A stretch of 64,000 bases of DNA from Chryseobacterium artocarpi (GTDB taxonomy: Bacteria; Bacteroidota; Bacteroidia; Flavobacteriales; Weeksellaceae). The translations under genes were made by a program, and so were the position numbers. Positions within the stretch are counted from its first letter, which is position 1. Each line of letters opens with the position of its first letter. Location of the stretch: the NCBI RefSeq assembly GCF_001684975.1, contig NZ_MAYH01000045.1, positions 1 to 64,000 of the forward strand, read 5' to 3'. Positions 53,313 to 60,746 of this stretch are shown one piece after another. The notes beneath the pieces were generated by a model. It did not search any database. It worked only from the letters and a program-made list of their open reading frames with translations, and was not told where the DNA came from.

Positions 53313-55103
53313 CTAGAATTTGTTTTTAAAATCATTAAACGGAACTTCATAGAAGCATCTTTTTCCATCTGGCAAAAACTCAGGAAATCCTAAAGCTGTA
53401 AAGTCTTTGATAACCTGTTCTGCATCTTTTTTATAAATAAAATCAAACCTTGACTTTGATTGCATTTTACTCCATTGGTTATGATAGTACTGCAAAAATT
53501 CGTCTTCAGTCTTATAATCCAGAATTTCAAAAAGATTTTCAAGGAACTGCATTGCCTGCGTTTCTTTTAATCCTTCGGGAAGTGAATCTATTCTTAGTAC
53601 ACTTTCATGAGCAATTTTCATGTCAAACCCTAATTCCGGAAGATATTTTTTGAAAGATTCATACTTACTTTTCTCAATTTCATTCATATGATACTCTAAA
53701 GAGAATAAAAGTGCATGACTGTTTGTAGCTGATTTTCTGGTAGATTTATTGTTTTCTGATACCAATAATCGATGCATCCTCCCAAGGTCCAGCATCAGGG
53801 TTACATCTCCTTTATTGAACAACCAATATCCGTTGGGAAGCCTCATCAGATCTTCATCAAAATCTTCATCTTCAAATAAATTAATCTTTGAAGGTTCCGC
53901 AGTGATATTCTGATGGTACATTTCTGTAAGGTTCTGAATTTCTTCCGGATGTACTACATTTTTTTCTTCCAAAAACGGGTTGTAATCCCTGTCTACAATA
54001 ATCTCCGGCATTTTGATAACACCGCTTCCACCACCGTTTCCTTTGCTTGGAATAGGTTTATTCATCATTTCATCCAACTCCGGATCCCTGTCAAAATCGA
54101 GACTTGGAGAAACATTATAGATTCCTAGCGATCTCTTAATTGTAGAACGAAGTAAAGCGAAAATAAGGTGTTCATCTTCAAATTTCACCTCTGTTTTTTG
54201 CGGATGAATATTCACATCTATTTTCTCCGGATCAAGTTCCAGATAAAGGAAAAATGAAGGAACATATCCTGGCTGAAGAAGACCTTCAAAGGCTTCCTGA
54301 ACCGCTTTATTGAAATATGGACTTTTAAAATATCTGCCGTTTACAAAAAGGAACTGCTCTCCTCTTGCTTTTTTGGCGCCTTCCGGTTTTGCAACAAATC
54401 CATGAAGCTTACACCAGATAATATCTTCTTTAATAGGAATCAGAAGAGGTTGCAGCTTTCTTCCGAAAACATCTACAATACGCTGCATTTGACTTCCTTT
54501 TCTTAATCTGAATACCGCTTCATCATCATGAAACAGTGAAAATTCAAGTCCTTCATGTGCTAATGCAACACGTTGGAATTCATCGATTACGTGTCTGAAT
54601 TCAATATTATTATTTTTCAGAAACTTTCTGCGTGCCGGAACGTTATAAAATAAGTTCTTTACCAGAAAATTTGATCCTTCAGCTGTTTGGGCAGGATCCT
54701 GAAATTGAAAAACACCACCTTCGATATAGATATTTGTTCCGATAGCGGTACCTCTCTGTTTTGTTCTCAGCTCGACCTGGGAAACGGCAGCAATAGATGC
54801 TAAGGCTTCTCCACGGAAACCTTTGGTTGCAATTTTAAATATATCTTCCGTTCCTTTGATTTTGGAAGTAGCATGTCTTTCAAACGCCATTCGGGCATCT
54901 GTTTCGGACATTCCCTTTCCGTCGTCTACCACCTGGATAAGGTTTTTTCCGGCATCTCTGATGATCAGTTCAATTTTCGTTGCATCTGCATCTATAGCAT
55001 TTTCCAAAAGTTCTTTCACGATGGATGCAGGTCTCTGCACCACCTCTCCTGCTGCAATTTGGTTAGCTACATGATCCGGTAAAAGCTGAATAATATCTGA
55101 CAT
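53313..55103 (-). CDS. mutL: DNA mismatch repair protein MutL
   Basis: A 596-residue MutL. The GHKL ATPase half is intact: 'KELLENAIDADAT', 'VDDGKGM', 'TKGFRGEALASIA'. The C-terminal dimerisation domain is diverged: where endonuclease-type MutL has DQHAxxExxxxE, this protein reads 'MLDLGRMHRLLVSENN', and the final region is 'LPDGKRCFYEVPF' instead of the CPHGRP-type motif. It is thus predicted to lack nicking activity, as E. coli MutL does. ATG at 55103 gives the standard MSDIIQLLPDHVANQIAAGEV start. Confidence 0.94.
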   Translation of the reverse strand: MSDIIQLLPDHVANQIAAGEVVQRPASIVKELLENAIDADATKIELIIRDAGKNLIQVVDDGKGMSETDARMAFERHATSKIKGTEDIFKIATKGFRGEALASIAAVSQVELRTKQRGTAIGTNIYIEGGVFQFQDPAQTAEGSNFLVKNLFYNVPARRKFLKNNNIEFRHVIDEFQRVALAHEGLEFSLFHDDEAVFRLRKGSQMQRIVDVFGRKLQPLLIPIKEDIIWCKLHGFVAKPEGAKKARGEQFLFVNGRYFKSPYFNKAVQEAFEGLLQPGYVPSFFLYLELDPEKIDVNIHPQKTEVKFEDEHLIFALLRSTIKRSLGIYNVSPSLDFDRDPELDEMMNKPIPSKGNGGGSGVIKMPEIIVDRDYNPFLEEKNVVHPEEIQNLTEMYHQNITAEPSKINLFEDEDFDEDLMRLPNGYWLFNKGDVTLMLDLGRMHRLLVSENNKSTRKSATNSHALLFSLEYHMNEIEKSKYESFKKYLPELGFDMKIAHESVLRIDSLPEGLKETQAMQFLENLFEILDYKTEDEFLQYYHNQWSKMQSKSRFDFIYKKDAEQVIKDFTALGFPEFLPDGKRCFYEVPFNDFKNKF

Positions 55104-55340
55104 AAAAACGTAAATCAACTTACAAAAATAGTCAATGAAAACGGGAATAAAAATATTAAAACGGTGAATTAATATTTAATTATCAACATTTTTACCACAT
55201 TTATCCCCATCATCTTTTTTAATGATTGTAACGACAGGCGTTAGCAAGGGTCGGGATTTAGTTTTGTTACTTTCGATTTTATGATATCAAAAACCTGATC
55301 GCTGTTTTTTTACAGACAGAGATCTCATTGTATTCAGGAT

Positions 55341-55376
55341 TAAAAAACGCCCCCTTTCCATAGAGAAAAAGAGGGC
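55341..55376 (-). terminator. Terminator of the DUF1275 gene
   Basis: The stem GCCCCCTTT / AAAGAGGGC has one mismatch; on the minus strand it is followed by T6. The rest of 55104-55340 shows no gene; it holds the mutL upstream region. Confidence 0.75.
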
Positions 55377-55432
55377 ATTCACAGCTAGTTTATACAAAAA
55401 ATTAATAGTGATATTTACTTTCACCTAATATT

Positions 55433-56260
55433 TCAGTCTTCAAAAACAAGTTTTCTTTTCTTCTTGCTTTTAGGGATACCGTGGATTTTTTCATACAGAT
55501 AAGCTAAAAGATTAGGTTTTCTGTAGATCCTGTTGTATCTGTATTTAGTATTAAAGTGTCTTACATGAATTTTATAGGCGTCATACCCTATGACAACAAG
55601 AAGACATATACTGATTACATAGAATACTCTAAATTCTAAGTAATAATAAGTTAACCCAGAGAAAACAGCCCCCAGCACATACGCAAGCATAATACTCGAC
55701 AGTAGTTTTGCTCTTCCGATTAGCTCTCCGTTTTTTCTATATTTCTTTTGGGTAAACATAGAAACTAAAATCCCTAAATCGGTAGTAGTTCCCGTAAGGT
55801 GAGTGGTTTTTACAGAGAAGTTGGAAATACTCGCCGTTAAACCATTCTGTAGCCCTGTTGCGAAAAGCATAATTGCTACCAGTACTTCTGTTTCTTCCAA
55901 TGTTTTCCGGTAGTAGAGCTGTCCATATACTCCAACACCAAATAAACATATTATTTCCAATACAAGAGGCATTGCATGAGCAAAATACTTACTCTTTTTA
56001 TTGAAGTTAATTACAATAAAGTTGGATAAAAAGCTTCCGAAGAAGAATAAAAAGATCCAACTTGCCATTACTGCAACCTGAGACCAGTTTCCTTTACTGA
56101 TTTCTGCCGCCAGAATAGCATAATGTCCTGTCACGTTTGATGTGAAAGAGAGGAAGATAAGTAGGGATGCTATATTTATAGTACCTGCCGTGAAGGCAGT
56201 CAGCGTCCCCAATCTGATATTGTCTCCCAGTGTCCTGCTGTTACTATAATTTCTTAACAT
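55433..56260 (-). CDS. DUF1275 (YoaK-family) membrane protein
   Basis: A 275-residue protein with about six membrane segments, matching DUF1275: 'GTLTAFTAGTINIASLL' at the N-terminus, 'SNVTGHYAILA' and 'FATGLQNGLTAS', 'TTHLTGTTTDLGIL'. A basic tail (IPKSKKKRKL) is cytoplasmic. Function unknown; transport is likely from topology. It begins 30 bases after the Usp-like gene. Confidence 0.85.
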   Translation of the reverse strand: MLRNYSNSRTLGDNIRLGTLTAFTAGTINIASLLIFLSFTSNVTGHYAILAAEISKGNWSQVAVMASWIFLFFFGSFLSNFIVINFNKKSKYFAHAMPLVLEIICLFGVGVYGQLYYRKTLEETEVLVAIMLFATGLQNGLTASISNFSVKTTHLTGTTTDLGILVSMFTQKKYRKNGELIGRAKLLSSIMLAYVLGAVFSGLTYYYLEFRVFYVISICLLVVIGYDAYKIHVRHFNTKYRYNRIYRKPNLLAYLYEKIHGIPKSKKKRKLVFED

Positions 56261-56290
56261 TTTCTATATTTTTAAATTGTGTTTCTATTT

Positions 56291-56785
56291 TTAAGCTTCC
56301 ACAAAGATCTCTGCAAGCCTACCTCTTTCCGGAAGTCTTTCTCTTATCTCAATCGCTATATCCTGAGATGTAAGATCTTTGCATTTTTTTATATAAGGCG
56401 TAATATCAAACTTACCTTTACCCTTGCTTTTAATGGATGAAGAATAATAAGCTTCTTCAATATTTTCTGCTTTTACATACTGATTGAATGTTCTTTGAAA
56501 ACTTCCTGTAAAAACATCGCAGATGATCTTGTTAACCAGATGAGGATATTTATTTTTGATAATTCCATAACCATCACAGAATTCTTCAGGTCTGATTTTG
56601 TTGAAAACCGTAGTTTTTGTATTGAACAAAAGATCTCTGATAGAATCTCCGGAATCATATCCTGAAGTTAGAATGATATTATATTGGTTCTGATCTTCTG
56701 AAGCGTCCTTCTCTTTTAATACTTTTTTTAATATGTTTAATGACTCAAGAGAATAATCTGTAGCAATTAAAATTGTTTTAGCCAT
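56291..56785 (-). CDS. Universal stress protein-like protein
   Basis: A 164-residue soluble protein. The first 30 residues ('KTILIATDYSLESLNILKKVLKE') match the start of Usp/HUP-fold proteins, but the rest ('LTSGYDSGDSIRDLLFNTKTTVFNKIRPEEF') diverges and the usual GxxG-9-GS/T nucleotide motif at the end is not seen. Name is therefore tentative. It is probably co-transcribed with the DUF1275 gene. Confidence 0.55.
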   Translation of the reverse strand: MAKTILIATDYSLESLNILKKVLKEKDASEDQNQYNIILTSGYDSGDSIRDLLFNTKTTVFNKIRPEEFCDGYGIIKNKYPHLVNKIICDVFTGSFQRTFNQYVKAENIEEAYYSSSIKSKGKGKFDITPYIKKCKDLTSQDIAIEIRERLPERGRLAEIFVEA

Positions 56786-57041
56786 GTTCTTATTATTTTG
56801 TTTTGTGTTGATCTTTTTTGATGATACAAAACTAGAACGGTCAGATTAGAAGATCTTTGGAACGGAATTAAAATGTCATTAAAGAGATTAAAATGAGATT
56901 AGAAAATTGTTAATGCGAATTAATATGGGAAAAATAGCAGCAAACAAAACAATACAAAATATTGATTATCAATAATATAAATCAAATTAATGTTTTTTTG
57001 CAGATAAAATATGAGGTTTTCAAGTATTACATTGAGATTTT

Positions 57042-57066
57042 TAAGCCACTAATGCACGAATAAATA
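57042..57066. repeat. TGCCACGAAT repeat, single arm
   Basis: TAAGCCACTAATGCACGAAT matches one arm of the palindrome at 18742-18782. No second arm is nearby. The gap 56786-57185 shows nothing else of note. Confidence 0.45.
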
Positions 57067-57185
57067 ATTCCTATAATATATCGGCTGATCTAAAAATGAT
57101 TAAAAATAGTGATATGTGGTTCTTTAGCAATAAAGATCCTTTCAAAGCATTTTCATGAAGTCTCTGATCTCTTTTATTTTCAGCT

Positions 57186-58589
57186 TTATACTGTTTCTTT
57201 TTGTGTACTGTAAAAGTTTGGAAAACGCATTTGTACGGTTGTGCCTTGATTTTCATTGGAAGTGACAATCAATTCTCCATGATGCATTCTTACGATGTTT
57301 CTTGCTAATGGAAGCCCGATTCCGTAGCCTTCGTAATTATTGGTATTAGAAGCCCTGAAAAACGGATCATAGATTTTATTCATTTCTTCCTGAGGAATTC
57401 CGATGCCGTTATCCTTCACAATGATATAAACATCAGTATCTGTAGCCCCAAGGGAAACTTTTACCTGCTGAAAATTAGAATATTTACATCCATTACTGAT
57501 AATATTGGCAACAGCAAGGTGAAGCAGCTGTTCATTCCCTTGCACTTTCAGTTTTTTAGGATTATCTGGAAGCATATTGATATCCAGGTAAATATTATTT
57601 CTGGTATCAATTCTTCTAAGTGTTTCGATTACATCCCAAAGCAGCTGATCAATTCTCACTTTATCCATTTTCTGGATTTTCCCATCGAATCCGGTTTGCG
57701 CAATCATGAGAAGAGCCTTGATTTTTTTATCAAGTTTTTCTGCTTCATCCAGAATAATTTCCAGCGTTTCTTTATACTCGTCGGGTGTCCTGCTGATAGA
57801 AAGGGCAACATCAGCTTCTCCCATGATAGACGTCAAAGGGGTTCTCAGTTCGTGAGAAACATTTCCGATCAGGTGATTTTGGGTTTCAAAAGAGGTTTCA
57901 ATCCTGTTGAGCATATCATTGAAGGTGTCTACCAGCTCATTCAGTTCTTTGTTATCAGGTTGAGATTCCAGTCGAAGGTGAAGATTTTCAGAACTGATTT
58001 CTTTTACCTTTCCTGTAATTTTAAGAATAGGTCTGAAAAGTGTTTTCGACAGATAAAATGAAAATATCATACTGAAGAACAACGACAATACAATACAGGT
58101 AAGCAAGGTTCTTTTCAGGAATCCAAGATAATAGATTACATAATGGTTTTTGGCAGAAGCAATGGCAATATAATCTTTATCGTCATATTTGAAACTCTGA
58201 CCAATATAATAGAATTCTTTATCGTTGAAGTTATCTTCTCCTTTTTTGAGAATATTTTTAAAAAAATAATCCGGAATATGAACTTCTTTTGAAATTTTTT
58301 TGAAATTAGAATCTGAAGGAACGGCAAAAACATAGTCTTTTTCCATTGGAAGTTCCTCATCATTCAGGCTGCTGAGAATATAATTTTCTGGGAGATCCAG
58401 ATGATCTTTACTTTTTTCGATCTGAACAATGGTTGCTGTACGGATCTTTAGAAGTTCATAGAACCTCTGATGGGAAAAATTAACGATTGAAAAGTAAACC
58501 AAACCACTGAACAACAGAATAATGGCAGTAAAAACCAACATTAAAAGCACCATCGTTTTGGTCTGATTTGTAATGACTTTATTAAACAT
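57186..58589 (-). CDS. Sensor histidine kinase (HAMP, HisKA)
   Basis: A 467-residue kinase with two membrane segments (about 14-34 and 160-180) flanking a periplasmic sensor domain, then HAMP, the phosphoacceptor 'LIGNVSHELRTPLTSIMG', N-box 'VANIISNGCKYS', G1 'VKDNGIGIPQEEM' and G2 'GYGIGLPLARNIVRMH'. It pairs with the response regulator encoded 3 bases upstream. Signal unknown. Confidence 0.93.
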   Translation of the reverse strand: MFNKVITNQTKTMVLLMLVFTAIILLFSGLVYFSIVNFSHQRFYELLKIRTATIVQIEKSKDHLDLPENYILSSLNDEELPMEKDYVFAVPSDSNFKKISKEVHIPDYFFKNILKKGEDNFNDKEFYYIGQSFKYDDKDYIAIASAKNHYVIYYLGFLKRTLLTCIVLSLFFSMIFSFYLSKTLFRPILKITGKVKEISSENLHLRLESQPDNKELNELVDTFNDMLNRIETSFETQNHLIGNVSHELRTPLTSIMGEADVALSISRTPDEYKETLEIILDEAEKLDKKIKALLMIAQTGFDGKIQKMDKVRIDQLLWDVIETLRRIDTRNNIYLDINMLPDNPKKLKVQGNEQLLHLAVANIISNGCKYSNFQQVKVSLGATDTDVYIIVKDNGIGIPQEEMNKIYDPFFRASNTNNYEGYGIGLPLARNIVRMHHGELIVTSNENQGTTVQMRFPNFYSTQKETV

Positions 58590-58592
58590 TCA

Positions 58593-59300
58593 TTAATTTT
58601 TTTTCAAAACGTAACCCATACCTATCACCGTATGAATCAGTTTATTATCATCCTGACTATCTAGTTTTTTCCTTAAATAGTTTACATAAACGTCCACTAC
58701 GTTAGTTCCCAGTTCATAGTTTACCCCCCATACAGCATCTAATATTTCAGCTCTGGAGATTACCTTTTCAGGGTTATTGAGGAAATAAAGCAAGAGTTTA
58801 TACTCTGTTGAAGTAAGGGTTATTTCTTCTCCCCCGCGGGTTACCTTTTTTGTGTAATCATTTACAACAAGATCAGAAAACTGAAATACGTGTTCATTAT
58901 CCGGTTCAGGTTCTACAGTTTCTTGTGGTCCGTTATTGTTACTCCTTCTCAAAAGAGATTTTACACGTGCTACCAGTTCGATAAACTTGAAAGGCTTTAC
59001 CAGATAATCGTCTCCTCCGCTTTCCAGACCAAGTACAATATTTTCAGAAGTTCCCAGGGCTGTCAAGAACAAAATCGGAACACTTTGATTCGTTTTTCTA
59101 ATCTCCTTACAGACATCCAAACCGTTCATTTCCGGAAGCATAATATCTAAAATCACCAAATCAAAGTCGTTTGCATGTACCAGCTGTACACCCGTACGTC
59201 CGTCAAAAGCTACAGAAATTTCGTATCCGTTTTCCTGAAGTCCTTTTTTAATAAAAGATACGACGCTTGTTTCGTCTTCGATAAGAATAATTTTTTTCAT
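58593..59300 (-). CDS. OmpR-family response regulator
   Basis: A 235-residue regulator: receiver domain with acidic residues E8/D9, phospho-Asp in 'DLVILDIMLPEMNG', and Lys in 'YLVKPFKF', then a winged-helix DNA-binding domain ('LTSTEYKLLLYFLNNPEKVISRAEILDAVWG...NVVDVYVNYLRKKL'). It is the first gene of the two-component operon. Confidence 0.94.
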   Translation of the reverse strand: MKKIILIEDETSVVSFIKKGLQENGYEISVAFDGRTGVQLVHANDFDLVILDIMLPEMNGLDVCKEIRKTNQSVPILFLTALGTSENIVLGLESGGDDYLVKPFKFIELVARVKSLLRRSNNNGPQETVEPEPDNEHVFQFSDLVVNDYTKKVTRGGEEITLTSTEYKLLLYFLNNPEKVISRAEILDAVWGVNYELGTNVVDVYVNYLRKKLDSQDDNKLIHTVIGMGYVLKKN

Positions 59301-59443
59301 AAATGAAATAAGGAGTTTTACAAAAATAGGGAAATTTTATTGGGATAGGCAAACCTGAAATATATTGAAAGGAAAAAGGGAGATTTAAAGATTAGAACCT
59401 CTTGCAGACGAGCTATGACCTTAGTTTAAATGGATTAGATTTT

Positions 59444-59600
59444 AACGCAAAACGCGCAAAGGATTTTCAATATATAGATATAAATGAGCGCAATGGCGTT
59501 TCACTCAGCGATGATCGCATTCTTAGATGAACGAAGTGCTTCTGAGATCAAAAAATAAAGCAGTATACTTAATAAACTTGCGAACCTCGCGCTTTTACTT
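59444..59600. repeat. Second copy of the GGCGTTTCACTCAGC element
   Basis: AACGCA at 59444 and GGCGTTTCACTCAGC at 59495-59509 reproduce the order and ~51-base spacing of the element near 41509-41575. Here the inverted right arm and the GxxExxY gene are absent. The rest of the 59301-59695 gap has no gene. Confidence 0.6.
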
Positions 59601-59670
59601 TTTACACTTCTTATCATTTTACCTTTTTGTGAATTCCTCGTTCTACCATACAACCTATATAGAATAATAT

Positions 59671-59678
59671 TACCTTTG
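59671..59678 (+). promoter_or_regulatory. -7 box of the XRE-cupin gene
   Basis: TACCTTTG fits TAnnTTTG and ends 17 nt before the ATG. Confidence 0.5.
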
Positions 59679-59695
59679 TCTTTCATTGAATACAC

Positions 59696-60265
59696 ATGAA
59701 TGATTTTTTAATAGGCATCGGAAAGAGATTAAAGGATATCAGAAAGAAGAACAATCTTACCATTAATGAATTGGCTTTCAGAGCTAATGTCAGTAATGGT
59801 CTTGTTTCCCGCATTGAAAATGGAAGAACAATTCCTTCTCTTCCTGTTTTATTAGATCTGATTCAGTCTTTGGATATTGATGCCAGCTATTTCTTTGAAG
59901 GCGTAGAGAAAAAATCCAATGCAAAATTCATTTATGTTCCTAAGGAAAGCCAGCAGGCTATAGAGAAAGAAGTTGAGGCTGAAGGCTTTAAATATATGCA
60001 TATCTTCAGTAAAAGTCTTCATTCCTTAGGTTTTGAAGCCGTATTGCTTACTCTTGAGCCTAATTCTAAAAGAGAAAAAGTAATTACCGATGCCTGGGAG
60101 TTCAAATATATTCTGAAAGGCGAAGTAAAATACATCATTGATAATGAAGAGGTTATTATGAAAGAAGGTGACTCTTTATATTTTAATGGAAAATTTCCGC
60201 ACGTTCCCGTAAGCATCAGTAACGAAAGCTGTGTGATGCTTGTTCTTTATTTTTATACTGCGTAG
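59696..60265 (+). CDS. XRE-family regulator with cupin domain
   Basis: A 189-residue regulator. The N-terminal helix-turn-helix (about 8-65) reads 'IGKRLKDIRKKNNLTINELAFRANVSNGLVSRIENGRTIPSLPVL'. A linker and a C-terminal cupin (about 105-188; 'FKYILKGEVKYIIDNEEVIMKEGDSLYFNGKFPHVPVS') follow. XRE-cupin proteins usually sense a small metabolite and control neighbouring catabolic or transport genes. Here the likely target is the TonB receptor/DUF5690 unit that follows. Confidence 0.9.
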   Translation: MNDFLIGIGKRLKDIRKKNNLTINELAFRANVSNGLVSRIENGRTIPSLPVLLDLIQSLDIDASYFFEGVEKKSNAKFIYVPKESQQAIEKEVEAEGFKYMHIFSKSLHSLGFEAVLLTLEPNSKREKVITDAWEFKYILKGEVKYIIDNEEVIMKEGDSLYFNGKFPHVPVSISNESCVMLVLYFYTA

Positions 60266-60272
60266 AATCAAG

Positions 60273-60401
60273 TTTTGCCACGAATACACGAATTTATTTA
60301 AAAACTTTTTATATTCTATGTTCCTATGTGGTTAAATCATTATAGATACATAGCTTAAAAGTTTTGTATCTATTATTACATTGGTGCATTCGTGGCAAAA
60401 A
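60273..60401. repeat. TGCCACGAAT repeat, split copy
   Basis: TTTTGCCACGAATACACGAA at 60273 and GGTGCATTCGTGGCAAAA at 60383-60400 are inverted arms separated by about 90 AT-rich bases. Arms match those at 18742-18782. Confidence 0.6.
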
Positions 60402-60439
60402 AAATATTACATCAGTAACTGAGCAACTATACCTAACAA

Positions 60440-60464
60440 AAAAGTTTACTATTTGTAAACTTTT
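60440..60464. promoter_or_regulatory. AAAAGTTTAC inverted repeat
   Basis: A perfect 10-bp inverted repeat with a 5-base centre (TATTT), in the gap between the XRE-cupin gene and the TonB receptor. It could be the regulator's operator or the terminator of its gene; a T-run on the right slightly favours the latter. The remainder of the gap to 60746 shows nothing else. Confidence 0.4.
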
Positions 60465-60746
60465 ACTTTTCTCATTTTTGATTAAAATGAACGGTATGTT
60501 AATCAAAAATTCCTTTTTAATAGAAAACTCAGATTCCAAAAAGCAGAACACAAATCATCTATAAGCATTTATAAATAAGCAATTTATTAAATAAAACAAA
60601 TAATTATCTCTTCTTTTCACAAAGGTTGAGAAAGTAAACTTTGGGTAATAAACCGCCTTGATTTGTTAAACAATACTTAATACGAAATATTTATATATAT
60701 TAAAATTATTAGCGTGATTTGCATAAAAAATTTAATATATGTAAAA

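Noticed and set aside
56291..56785. Firm universal stress protein assignment
   Set aside because: Only the first ~30 residues look Usp-like and the nucleotide-binding motif is missing, so the call is kept tentative.
59501..59695. 64-codon minus-strand frame before the XRE-cupin gene
   Set aside because: It overlaps the GGCGTTTCACTCAGC repeat and the XRE-cupin promoter; no protein features.
60364..60564. 66-codon frame between XRE-cupin and the TonB receptor
   Set aside because: It begins in a repeat arm and crosses an inverted repeat; composition is that of AT-rich non-coding DNA.
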